This document shows positions 19,648-27,055 of a DNA stretch of 32,987 nt, piece by piece. How positions within the stretch are numbered: position 1 is the stretch's first letter; each line of letters starts with the position of its first letter. The translations under genes and the position numbers were made by a program. This stretch comes from Hyphomicrobiales bacterium (lineage in GTDB: Bacteria > Pseudomonadota > Alphaproteobacteria > Rhizobiales > Xanthobacteraceae), in contig JAFKKL010000021.1 of NCBI GenBank assembly GCA_017305595.1, forward strand, positions 1-32,987, written 5' to 3'. Under the pieces are notes generated by a model. That model saw nothing but the letters and a program-made list of their open reading frames with translations. It had not been told where the DNA came from and did no database searches.

Positions 19648-19676
19648 TTGAGATTATACTCGATAATCGTTATTAA
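19648..19676. promoter_or_regulatory. Divergent promoters and candidate CouR operator
   Basis: The palindrome GATTAT-ACTCG-ATAATC (19652-19668) has perfect 6-bp arms. On the minus strand a consensus TATAAT (complement of 19653-19658) overlaps one arm and would be the -10 of couR. On the plus strand TTGAGA (19648-19653), a 17-base spacer and TATTAA (19671-19676) would drive the ABC importer genes, with the palindrome between the two boxes. Bound repressor would block both directions. The same TTAT-N5-ATAA core occurs at the couA promoter. Confidence 0.65.
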
Positions 19677-19770
19677 TCATACCAAATAGTCGCGGCAGAT
19701 TTCAACTGCCGCTGCCGCTTGCCGATGGACCGAATCCACGGCAAATGCGGTGCTGGAGGGGGAGCCCGCC

Positions 19771-20811
19771 TTGAACACGACAATCCTGCTGTTCCTGCTT
19801 CAGGACGGCATTACCAATGGCGCCGTCTATGCCCTGCTCGGGCTGGCGATGGTGCTCGTCTTCGCGGTCACCCGCGTCATCCTGATCCCGCAAGGCGAAT
19901 TTGTGGCGTATGGCGCCTTGACCTACGCCACGCTGGCCACCGGCCAGATCCCGGGTACGGCGATGCTCGCGGTGGTCATGGGGCTGGTCGCCTTTGCCTT
20001 CGACCTGTTCGCCGCGCGCAAGGCGTTTCGCCTCAAGGTGATTTTGCGCGCGGTCGCGGTCGACATCGTATTCCCTGTCGTGGTGCTCGCCCTGACCTGG
20101 GGACTGGCCGGGCGTTATAACGCCATTCCGGTGAACATCGCACTGTCGCTGCTGATCGTTGCCGCCATCGGCCTGTTTCTCTATCGCATCGCGTTCCAGC
20201 CGATCGCCCACACCTCGGTACTGGTCCTGCTGATCGCCTCCGTCGGCGCGCATCTCGCGCTCGAAGGTTTTGGCCTGATCTTCTTCGGCGCCGAGGGCCT
20301 GCGCGGCCCGGCGATCTCCAACGCGATGATCACCATCGGCCAGTTGCAGATCACCGGCCAGAGCCTCGCCGTCTACGGCATCACCATCGCGCTGATCGTG
20401 ACGCTGTGGCTGTTCTTCGACTTCACGCTCTACGGCAAGGCGCTGCGTGCCACGGCGGTGAACCGGCTCGGCGCGCGGTTGGTCGGCATCCGCACCTCGC
20501 TTTCGGGCCAGATGGCGTTTTTACTCGCCTCGGTGATCGGCGCGATTTCCGGCATCCTGATCGTCCCGATCACGACGCTCTATTACGACACCGGCTTCAT
20601 CGTCGGCCTGAAAGGCTTCGTCGCAGCAATCATCGGCGGCCTCATCAGCTATCCGATCACCGCCGCTGCCGCCATCGTGGTCGGCCTCGTCGAGGCGTTC
20701 TCGTCGTTCTACGCCAGCAACTACAAGGAAGTCATCGTCTTCACGCTGATCATTCCGGTCCTCGTCCTGCGCTCGCTCGCCGCGCCCGAGGTCGAGGAAG
20801 AGAAGGAGTGA
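19771..20811 (+). CDS. ABC transporter permease (LivH-like), CouPSTU-type importer
   Basis: 346-aa integral membrane protein with the LivH opening [20 protein letters not shown] and the C-terminal [21 protein letters not shown]. It is longer than the 292-aa LivH of the first importer, mainly through an extra membrane segment region at about residues 60-140. I chose TTG 19771 because GGAGGGGGAG lies just upstream. A GTG at 19750 would also be in frame but would place this purine run inside the gene. Its stop overlaps the next gene region (TGATG). It probably carries hydroxycinnamates such as p-coumarate, by analogy with CouPSTU. Confidence 0.88.
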   Translation: MNTTILLFLLQDGITNGAVYALLGLAMVLVFAVTRVILIPQGEFVAYGALTYATLATGQIPGTAMLAVVMGLVAFAFDLFAARKAFRLKVILRAVAVDIVFPVVVLALTWGLAGRYNAIPVNIALSLLIVAAIGLFLYRIAFQPIAHTSVLVLLIASVGAHLALEGFGLIFFGAEGLRGPAISNAMITIGQLQITGQSLAVYGITIALIVTLWLFFDFTLYGKALRATAVNRLGARLVGIRTSLSGQMAFLLASVIGAISGILIVPITTLYYDTGFIVGLKGFVAAIIGGLISYPITAAAAIVVGLVEAFSSFYASNYKEVIVFTLIIPVLVLRSLAAPEVEEEKE

Positions 20812-20816
20812 TGACC

Positions 20817-22583
20817 ATGACGCAACGCTGGCCGGTCATTGTTTTCGCACTGGTGATGGCGGCGCTGCCGCTAATCCCCGAAATTCCGCCGTTCTGGATT
20901 GTACTCTTGAACAACATCGGCCTCGCCGCACTGGTCGCGATGGGTCTGGTGCTGCTCACCGGCGTCGGCGGCCTCACCTCGTTCGGGCAGGCCGCGTTCT
21001 GCGGCTTCGGCGCCTATACGACCGCTGTGCTCTCCACCGCGTATGGCGTGTCGCCGTGGCTGACGCTGCCGCTGGCCCTGATCGTCAGCGGCCTTGCCGC
21101 CGTGGTGCTCGGCCTGATCACGGTGCGCCTCTCCGGCCACTATCTCCCGCTCGGCACCTTGGCCTGGAGCCTCGGGCTCTACTACCTGTTCGGCAAGCTG
21201 GAATTCGTCGGTCGCAACGACGGCATCTCGGCGATCCCGCCGCTGGAAATCGGATCGTGGCGCATGCTCGACGCCGGCTCGATCTATTACGTGATCTGGA
21301 TCGCGGTGATCCTGTCGGCGGTGCTCACCACCAACCTGCTGGACTCCCGCACCGGGCGCGGCATCCGTGCGTTGCGGCGCGGCCATATCGCGGCCGAGGC
21401 CTTCGGCGTCAACACCGCGCGCGCCAAGCTGCTGGTGTTCATCTACGCTGCCGTGCTCGCCGGCCTGTCCGGCTGGCTTTATGCGCATTTCCTGCGCGCG
21501 GTGACGCCGACGCCGTTCGGCGTCCACGCTTCGATCGAATATCTGTTCATCGCCGTGGTCGGCGGCGCCGGCTACATCTGGGGCGGCGTGCTCGGCGCGG
21601 TCATCGTCATCGTGCTCAAGGAAATTCTGCAAAGCTACCTGCCGCTGATCTTCGGCGGACAGGGCCAGCTTGAACTGATCGTGTTCGGATTGGTGCTGGT
21701 GGCACTGGTGCATCTCGCACCCGGCGGCGTTTGGCCATGGCTCGCCGGCCTGTTGCCGTTCAAGCGTCGCCCGCCCCGCATCGATAGCTCACTGCACCTC
21801 GCCGCGCGACCCGCGACCGAACTGCCGCCGGTGTTGCTGCAACTCGAGGGCGCGCGCAAGCAATTCGGTGGCGTGCTCGCTGTCAATGACGTCAGTTTCT
21901 CTGTCAAACCAAAGGAGATCGTCGCGCTGATCGGGCCGAACGGCGCCGGCAAGAGCACGACCTTCAACCTGATCACGCGCGTGCTCGATTCCAGCGCCGG
22001 ACGCATCACGGTGTGCGGCACCGACGTCGCCGGCACGACGCCACAGCAGATTGCGCGGCTCGGCGTCGCCCGCACCTTCCAGCACGTCAAGCTGATCCCG
22101 GACATGACAGTGCTGGAAAACGTCGCCCTCGGCGCGCATCTGCGCGGCCGCTCCGGCACCTTCGCCAGCATGTTGCGGCTCGACCGTGCTGACGAAGCCA
22201 AGCTGCTGGCGGAAGCCGCGCGGCAGATCGAACGCGTCGGGCTCAAGGAGCAAATCGATCAACTCGCCGGCAGCCTCTCGCTCGGCCAGCAGCGGATCGT
22301 CGAGATCGCCCGCGCGCTGTGCGTCGATCCGGTGCTGCTGCTGCTCGATGAGCCGGCGGCGGGCCTGCGCCACATGGAGAAGCAACAACTCGCCGCGCTG
22401 CTGCGGCAACTGCGCGACGGCGGCATGTCGATCCTGCTGGTGGAGCACGATATGGGATTTGTCATGGACCTCGCCGACCGCATCGTCGTGCTCGACTTCG
22501 GCACCAAGATCGCCGAAGGCACACCGGATGCAATCAAGACCAATCCCGATGTGATCCGCGCCTATCTCGGAGCCGCCGCATGA
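20817..22583 (+). CDS. Fused ABC permease-ATPase (LivM-LivG fusion)
   Basis: 588-aa protein joining a LivM-like permease (about 1-320: LTGVGGLTSFGQAAFCGFGAY, coupling loop RTGRGIRALRRGHIAAEAFGV) to a LivG-like ATPase (about 339-588: Walker A GPNGAGKST near 373, signature LSLGQQRIVEIARAL, Walker B LLLLDEPAAGL). A short linker (FKRRPPRIDSSLHL) connects them with no stop or frameshift. ATG 20817 has AAGGAG eight bases upstream. ATG 20811, overlapping the previous stop, is the alternative. The fusion explains why this importer has three cytoplasm/membrane genes where the first has four. Confidence 0.92.
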   Translation: MTQRWPVIVFALVMAALPLIPEIPPFWIVLLNNIGLAALVAMGLVLLTGVGGLTSFGQAAFCGFGAYTTAVLSTAYGVSPWLTLPLALIVSGLAAVVLGLITVRLSGHYLPLGTLAWSLGLYYLFGKLEFVGRNDGISAIPPLEIGSWRMLDAGSIYYVIWIAVILSAVLTTNLLDSRTGRGIRALRRGHIAAEAFGVNTARAKLLVFIYAAVLAGLSGWLYAHFLRAVTPTPFGVHASIEYLFIAVVGGAGYIWGGVLGAVIVIVLKEILQSYLPLIFGGQGQLELIVFGLVLVALVHLAPGGVWPWLAGLLPFKRRPPRIDSSLHLAARPATELPPVLLQLEGARKQFGGVLAVNDVSFSVKPKEIVALIGPNGAGKSTTFNLITRVLDSSAGRITVCGTDVAGTTPQQIARLGVARTFQHVKLIPDMTVLENVALGAHLRGRSGTFASMLRLDRADEAKLLAEAARQIERVGLKEQIDQLAGSLSLGQQRIVEIARALCVDPVLLLLDEPAAGLRHMEKQQLAALLRQLRDGGMSILLVEHDMGFVMDLADRIVVLDFGTKIAEGTPDAIKTNPDVIRAYLGAAA

Positions 22584-23311
22584 CCGCGCCCCTGCTCTCG
22601 GTCTCTGATGCATCGATCTCCTACGGCAAGGTCGAGGCCGTGCGTTCGGTGTCGCTCGACGTCGGCCGCAACGAAATCGTCACCATCGTCGGCGCCAACG
22701 GCGCGGGCAAGACCACGCTGCTCAACGCCATCATGGGCATCCTGCCGCAGAGCGGCCGCATCCGTTTCGACGGCATCGACATCACCGGAATCGAGATCGA
22801 GGATCGCGTCGCGGCCGGGCTGTCGCTGGTGCCGGAGCATCGCGAATTGTTCGGCACCATGAGCGTCGAGGACAACCTGCAACTCGGCGCCTTCCGCAAC
22901 TCCAAGGCCGCCGCGCAATCGTTCGAGCGCGTTTATGCGCTGTTTCCGCGCCTCAAGGAACGACGGCAGCAACTCGCCGGCACGCTGTCCGGTGGCGAAC
23001 AGCAGATGCTGGCGATGGGCCGTGCGCTGATGGGCGAGCCACGATTGCTGATGCTGGACGAGCCGAGCCTCGGCCTCGCACCGCTTATCGTCGCCGACAT
23101 CTTCAAGACGGTAGGCGAGTTGCGCGCGGCCGGCGTCTCCGTGCTGCTGGTCGAGCAGAACGCGAAAGCTGCGCTGCAGATCGCCGACCGCGCCTACGTG
23201 ATGGAATTGGGCAGCTTCATTCTCGATGGTGCGGCCGATGCGGTGGCCGCCGACCCGCGTGTCATCGCGAGTTATCTCGGCTTCCAGAATAGCGCAGCAG
23301 CCTCGCACTAA
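22580..23311 (+). CDS. ABC transporter ATP-binding protein (LivF-like), CouPSTU-type importer
   Basis: 243-aa ATPase with Walker A GANGAGKTT, signature LSGGEQQMLAMGRAL, Walker B LLMLDEPSLGLAP and the LivF-type SLGLAPLIV. Overlaps the stop of the permease-ATPase fusion by four bases (ATGA), so it is translationally coupled. It ends three bases before the convergent stop codon of the second MarR gene. No terminator is visible in that tiny gap. Confidence 0.92.
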   Translation: MTAPLLSVSDASISYGKVEAVRSVSLDVGRNEIVTIVGANGAGKTTLLNAIMGILPQSGRIRFDGIDITGIEIEDRVAAGLSLVPEHRELFGTMSVEDNLQLGAFRNSKAAAQSFERVYALFPRLKERRQQLAGTLSGGEQQMLAMGRALMGEPRLLMLDEPSLGLAPLIVADIFKTVGELRAAGVSVLLVEQNAKAALQIADRAYVMELGSFILDGAADAVAADPRVIASYLGFQNSAAASH

Positions 23312-23314
23312 TCG

Positions 23315-23887
23315 TTACGCCGCCGCTTCCTGCTCCTGACAGATATCCTTGCTGTCGGCCTCCGACAGCGGCTCGTCGAGCAGCCCGCAATGATGCGGTG
23401 ACGACGCACCCGGCCGCGCGTTGCGGCGGAAGTGACGGCAACTATGGCAGACACCGAACGCACGGCCTTCGTTGCGCGCGATGGTCGCTGCGAGAATCGC
23501 CTGAAGCGTCGTCACGAGTTTCGCCGGATCGTCATCCGTACCGAGTGCGATATCCTGCGCGAGATGCAATAGCGGATCCTGCTTCAGCACCGCCTCGCCG
23601 CGCCGGGTCAACGCCAGTTCGACCGAACGGCCATCGCGAGCACTGGCGCGCCGCGCCGCGAGCCCCTTCTGCTCCAGCGCGATCAAAGTCTGCGAAATGG
23701 TGCCGCGCGTCGAGCCGACATAATCGGCGAGCGCCGCCGGCGTCCGCGAAAAGCGATTGGCGCGCGCCAGATAGCGCAACGCCTCCCACTGTGCCGGATT
23801 CAACCCCTCGACGGTAACGCCGCTGCGCGCCAGCCGCTCCAGCCGGCCGACCAGATAGGCCGCTTCCAGCGCTTTTGAAATCGTCAT
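23315..23887 (-). CDS. MarR family regulator with four-cysteine C-terminal extension
   Basis: 190-aa regulator. The winged HTH is clear: LNPAQWEALRYLARANRF, ADYVGSTRGTISQTLIALEQKGL (recognition helix) and the wing ARDGRSVELALTRRGEAVL. After about residue 140 comes a tail with Cys147-x2-Cys150-x16-Cys167-x15-Cys183 plus histidines 148, 152, 165 and 166. This could hold zinc or an iron-sulfur cluster. Ligand and regulon are unknown. It is divergent from an exported protein gene, with two matching palindromic repeats between them, one overlapping its own start codon, so autoregulation plus control of that neighbour is likely. Confidence 0.88.
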   Translation of the reverse strand: MTISKALEAAYLVGRLERLARSGVTVEGLNPAQWEALRYLARANRFSRTPAALADYVGSTRGTISQTLIALEQKGLAARRASARDGRSVELALTRRGEAVLKQDPLLHLAQDIALGTDDDPAKLVTTLQAILAATIARNEGRAFGVCHSCRHFRRNARPGASSPHHCGLLDEPLSEADSKDICQEQEAAA

Positions 23888-23904
23888 AGTAGCGACTCGC
23901 TATC
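23886..23904. promoter_or_regulatory. Operator-like palindrome 1 of the second MarR regulator
   Basis: ATAGTAGCGACTCGCTATC, with core TAGCGA-C-TCGCTA a perfect 13-bp palindrome. It overlaps the start codon of the MarR gene. An 18/19-identical copy lies 53 bases away at 23939-23957. Confidence 0.65.
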
Positions 23905-23910
23905 TTTTGG

Positions 23911-23957
23911 TTGACACACAGCCCGGTATCGGGAATCTATAGTAGCGACTCGATATC
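23911..23957 (+). promoter_or_regulatory. Promoter of exported-protein gene with operator-like palindrome 2
   Basis: TTGACA (23911-23916) is a consensus -35. The -10 is unclear: ATCTAT has an 18-base spacer but a poor match, and TATAGT (23938-23943) is a good match but has a 21-base spacer. ATAGTAGCGACTCGATATC (23939-23957) overlaps the -10 area, a usual repressor position. The start codon is 31 bases further on. Confidence 0.6.
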
Positions 23958-23988
23958 ATCAAGACGAGTCCAAACTGGAGCTTTCGTC

Positions 23989-24723
23989 ATGCGTCATCCC
24001 CTCGCCTTCGGATTCGCCCTGCTGCAAGGCGCGATTCTCGCATCCACCGCAGCCTTCGCCCACGATATCCATGCCAAGCCGGACGCCAAGGTGCCGCCGG
24101 CCTTCGACATCACCAGCGCCACCGCTTCGACCGACGGCCGGCTCGCGACCTTCGCAATGGAGGTGAGCGGCGAAGCCGGCTCACTGAAGCCGCAGAAGGT
24201 CGGCAAGCTCGCCGGCTCGAAGGTCGACGCCTATGTGTGGCCGACCAAGCTCGATCCGTCGGCGGTCGGCTTCGCAAAAGGCTCCGGCATTCTGGCGCTC
24301 GCCATCACCGCGCATCCGGACTTCGACGACACGCCGCTGTTCGACGAGAACGGCGACGGCGATCCCGGCAACGACGGCGCCAACTGGCATTCGCACTGGG
24401 TGGTGCTCGGCAGCGACAAGGCTTGCGCCGGCGGCCTCAAGGTCAACGACATCTCGCCGGGACAGGACGTGCTGCCCGCGACCGCGCCCGGCCTGCCGCT
24501 GGCGCTCGACAGCCCCGGCATGAGCCCGATCCTGAAAGGCAAGACCGTGCGCATCACCGTGCCGGTGAAGGGCGCGGAGAACGTCAATTTCGACGCCGTC
24601 GCCGCCCACCTGCAAGTGCACGAGAAAGGCGAGAAGCCGCTACTCTGTGTCACCGGCACTTACAAGGTGGCGTCCGGCAACCTGACGTTGCCCGGCGTCA
24701 TCATGAAGGAGACGAAGAAGTAG
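23989..24723 (+). CDS. Exported protein of unknown function, possible metal-binding
   Basis: 244 aa; I do not recognise the family. A signal peptide of 24 residues ends STAAFA, and the mature protein starts HDIHAKPDAK. Visible features are an acidic calcium-loop-like stretch DENGDGDPGNDG (119-130), a histidine/tryptophan patch NWHSHWVVL (132-140), and only two cysteines after the signal (146 and 220), which could form a disulfide. The second half is rich in beta-strand-like segments. It is single-copy, divergent from a MarR regulator, with an operator-like repeat over its promoter. Role is unknown; a periplasmic metal- or ligand-binding job is only a guess. Confidence 0.85.
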   Translation: MRHPLAFGFALLQGAILASTAAFAHDIHAKPDAKVPPAFDITSATASTDGRLATFAMEVSGEAGSLKPQKVGKLAGSKVDAYVWPTKLDPSAVGFAKGSGILALAITAHPDFDDTPLFDENGDGDPGNDGANWHSHWVVLGSDKACAGGLKVNDISPGQDVLPATAPGLPLALDSPGMSPILKGKTVRITVPVKGAENVNFDAVAAHLQVHEKGEKPLLCVTGTYKVASGNLTLPGVIMKETKK

Positions 24724-24741
24724 CGCGAACGCCGCGCGAAC

Positions 24742-24826
24742 CGTCATTGCGAGCGAAGCGAAGCAATCCAGTAAGCCACCAAGCAAGAACTGGATTGCTT
24801 CGTCGCTTACGCTCCTCGCAATGACG
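24742..24826. repeat. Intergenic palindromic repeat, family A (complete copy)
   Basis: Ends CGTCATTGCGAG / CTCGCAATGACG and inner arms GAAGCAATCCAGT / ACTGGATTGCTTC form a long hairpin. It lies between the convergent exported-protein and couP genes. It is the best-preserved of the three family-A copies. Confidence 0.85.
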
Positions 24827-24872
24827 TGGAAACAGCGGCCAACCTCAATCGATCTTGCTTCCCGTTCACTCC

Positions 24873-24900
24873 GCAAAAGAAAGGCCGGGCAAGCCCGGCC
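24873..24900 (-). terminator. Rho-independent terminator of the couAB-SDR-couP operon
   Basis: On the minus strand GGCCGGGC-TT-GCCCGGCC is followed at once by TTTCTTTT. It starts 31 bases after the couP stop codon and marks the end of the minus-strand operon. Confidence 0.82.
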
Positions 24901-24931
24901 ATTCTCATTCATTCCAGCGTTGCAGGCGCGC

Positions 24932-26086
24932 TTATTTCACCTGAACGTATTTGCCGTCCTTCACCGTCAGCAGGATGCGCGAGCGGTCGTCGAGGCCGAA
25001 ACGATCCTTTTCGGTGAAGTTGTAGACGCCCTGGCTCGCGGCGATGTCACGCTCGGTCAGCAGCGCCTTGCGGATGGCGTCGCGGAATTCCGGCGTGCCG
25101 GGCTTGGCCGACTTCAACGCCACCGGCACCACGCGCTCCAGCACCTTGAAGGCGTCGAACGAGTGGCCGGCGAACTGGCTGCGGCTGTTGGCGCCGTGCT
25201 TGGCTTCATAGGCCTTGTTGAGTTCGAGGCCCGGCTTCTTGGTCAGGGCGCTGTCGTCCTGACCTTCCGGGTCCATCACCGGGCCCGACGCCATCAGCAC
25301 GCCTTCGGCAGCTTTACCGGCGATGCGGATGAAGTCCATGCTGGCGGCGCCGTGGGTCTGATAGATCAGCCCCTTGTACCCGCGATCGCGCAGCGTCGAC
25401 TGCGGCAGCGCCGCCGCGGTGCCCGAAGCGCCGATCAGGATCGCGTCGGGATTGGCGGCGATCAGTTTCAGCGCCTGACCTGTGACCGACGTATCCGGAC
25501 GCGCGAAGCGCTCCTCGTCGACGATCTTCATGCCCATCGGCACCGCCTGGTTCTTCAGATCGTTGAACCACAGGTCGCCGTAGGAATCCGAGTAGCCGAT
25601 ATAGCCGACGGTCTTCACGTTGTTCTTCTTCATGTGCTCGTAGAGCACCTTGCCCATGATCGGGATCGGCTGCGGCATCGATACCGACCACTTGGCGCGC
25701 TCCGGCGTGATCGGGAACGGCGCCAGACCGAAATGCGGAACGGCGGCCTCATTGGCGACCGTCGACATCGCGATGCTGGGCGGCGTGGTCGACGAACCCA
25801 TGATGATGTCCGCCTTGGATTCGGTCACGAAGCGGCGCGCGTTGTTGGTCGCGGCGGTCGGATCGCCGCCGTCGTCGAGCACGATGACCTTGAGCGGCAC
25901 GCCGCCGATTTCCTTCGGCACGAACTCCAGCGCATTGCGCTCCGGAATGCCGAGCGCGGCGGCCGGCCCCGTGGTGGTGACCGAAATGCCGACGACAATC
26001 TCATTGCTTTGCGCCTGCGCCGGCGCGACCAGGCCCGGCAATGCCATTGCCGCCACAGCGGCCATGGACAGCGTAAATTTCTTCAT
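24932..26086 (-). CDS. couP: ABC substrate-binding protein, CouP-like
   Basis: 384-aa periplasmic binding protein of the LivK/Peripla_BP_6 type. A signal peptide ends APAQAQ, and the mature protein begins SNEIVVGISVTTTGPAAALG. Characteristic stretches are MGSSTTPPSIAMSTVANEA, VGYIGYSDSYGDLW and GASGTAAALPQSTLRDRGYKG. R. palustris CouP binds hydroxycinnamates. The name here rests on the surrounding couA/couB genes and the Liv-type importer at 19771-23311, which lacks a binding protein of its own. The ribosome-binding site GGGAGGAACGA precedes ATG 26086. A strong hairpin lies between it and the upstream SDR gene. Confidence 0.85.
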   Translation of the reverse strand: MKKFTLSMAAVAAMALPGLVAPAQAQSNEIVVGISVTTTGPAAALGIPERNALEFVPKEIGGVPLKVIVLDDGGDPTAATNNARRFVTESKADIIMGSSTTPPSIAMSTVANEAAVPHFGLAPFPITPERAKWSVSMPQPIPIMGKVLYEHMKKNNVKTVGYIGYSDSYGDLWFNDLKNQAVPMGMKIVDEERFARPDTSVTGQALKLIAANPDAILIGASGTAAALPQSTLRDRGYKGLIYQTHGAASMDFIRIAGKAAEGVLMASGPVMDPEGQDDSALTKKPGLELNKAYEAKHGANSRSQFAGHSFDAFKVLERVVPVALKSAKPGTPEFRDAIRKALLTERDIAASQGVYNFTEKDRFGLDDRSRILLTVKDGKYVQVK

Positions 26087-26186
26087 TCGTTCCTCCCTGA
26101 AGATGCTTTGAAAGTCAGTTTAGTGGAGCGTTTTTTCAGTTCAGCCCCTTCTTTAGGCGGTGCTGTTGTCGAAGTCATCCCCGCCC

Positions 26187-26213
26187 AAGCCGCGCGACGA
26201 TATCGCGCGGCTT
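26187..26213. repeat. Perfect 11-bp-arm hairpin upstream of couP
   Basis: AAGCCGCGCGA-CGATA-TCGCGCGGCTT in the 162-base gap between the SDR gene and couP. No T-run follows on the minus strand, so it is not a standard terminator. It may protect or process the transcript so that the binding protein is made in excess of the enzymes, as in several sugar-transporter operons. Confidence 0.65.
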
Positions 26214-26248
26214 AGCGTTAATTGCGAGCCTTGCGGGCGCGCCGCCGC

Positions 26249-27010
26249 TCACTTCGGCGCCATACGCAGCGAAGCGTCGAGCCGCACCACTTCGCCGTTG
26301 AGATACGGATTGTCGATCATGTGCAGCGCCAGCGAGGCGTATTCGTCCGGCGAGCCGAGCCGATGCGGGAACGGAATCGCGACCGCGAGGCTGTCCTGCG
26401 CTTCCTGCGGCAATGAGCCGAGCAGCGGCGTCAGGAACAGGCCGGGCGCGATGGTCAGCACGCGAATGCCGAACTGCGCCAGTTCGCGCGCGATCGGCAA
26501 GGTCATGCCGACGATGCCGCCCTTCGAGGCCGAATAAGCCGCCTGCCCGATCTGGCCGTCATAGGCAGCGACCGACGCGGTATTGATAACGACGCCACGC
26601 TCGCCGCCATCGAGCGGCGCGAGCTTCGACATCTCCGACGTCGCAAGCCGCAGCATGTTGAACGAGCCGATCAGGTTGATGCGGATGACGCGGTCGAAAT
26701 CCGCCAGCGCGTGCGGTCCCTCGCGGCCGACAACGCGCTTGGCGACGCCGATGCCGGCGCAGTTCACCAGCACGCGCGCCGGACCATGCGCCTTGGCGGC
26801 GGCAACGATGGCTGCTTCGCCCGACGCGGCATCGGCCACATCACAATGCACCGCGATGCCGCCGATTTCCTTGGCGAGGTCTTCCGCGAGCTTGGTGTTG
26901 AGGTCGGCGACAGCGACCTTGGCGCCCTGCGCCGCCAGCTTGCGCGCGGTGGCCGCGCCCAATCCCGATGCGCCGCCGGTAACGATGGCGGCCTGCCCTT
27001 GCAACTTCAT
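26249..27010 (-). CDS. SDR 3-hydroxyacyl-CoA dehydrogenase (type II / HSD10-like)
   Basis: 253-aa short-chain dehydrogenase. It has TGGASGLGAATARKLA (NAD-binding), NCAGIG, the catalytic serine in VINTASVAAYDG and Tyr-x-x-x-Lys in YSASK. The overall sequence, with the IGQAAYSASKGGIVGMTLP block and a LDASLRMAPK end, is typical of type II 3-hydroxyacyl-CoA dehydrogenases. AGGAGG lies five bases before ATG 27010. It follows couB by 45 bases. In this operon it could oxidise the 3-hydroxy-phenylpropionyl-CoA made by CouA, which would allow a beta-oxidation type of side-chain removal. Confidence 0.88.
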   Translation of the reverse strand: MKLQGQAAIVTGGASGLGAATARKLAAQGAKVAVADLNTKLAEDLAKEIGGIAVHCDVADAASGEAAIVAAAKAHGPARVLVNCAGIGVAKRVVGREGPHALADFDRVIRINLIGSFNMLRLATSEMSKLAPLDGGERGVVINTASVAAYDGQIGQAAYSASKGGIVGMTLPIARELAQFGIRVLTIAPGLFLTPLLGSLPQEAQDSLAVAIPFPHRLGSPDEYASLALHMIDNPYLNGEVVRLDASLRMAPK

Positions 27011-27055
27011 GACGTCCTCCTGTGAATCCCGATAGTATGAATGGTGGCGTTGCGC

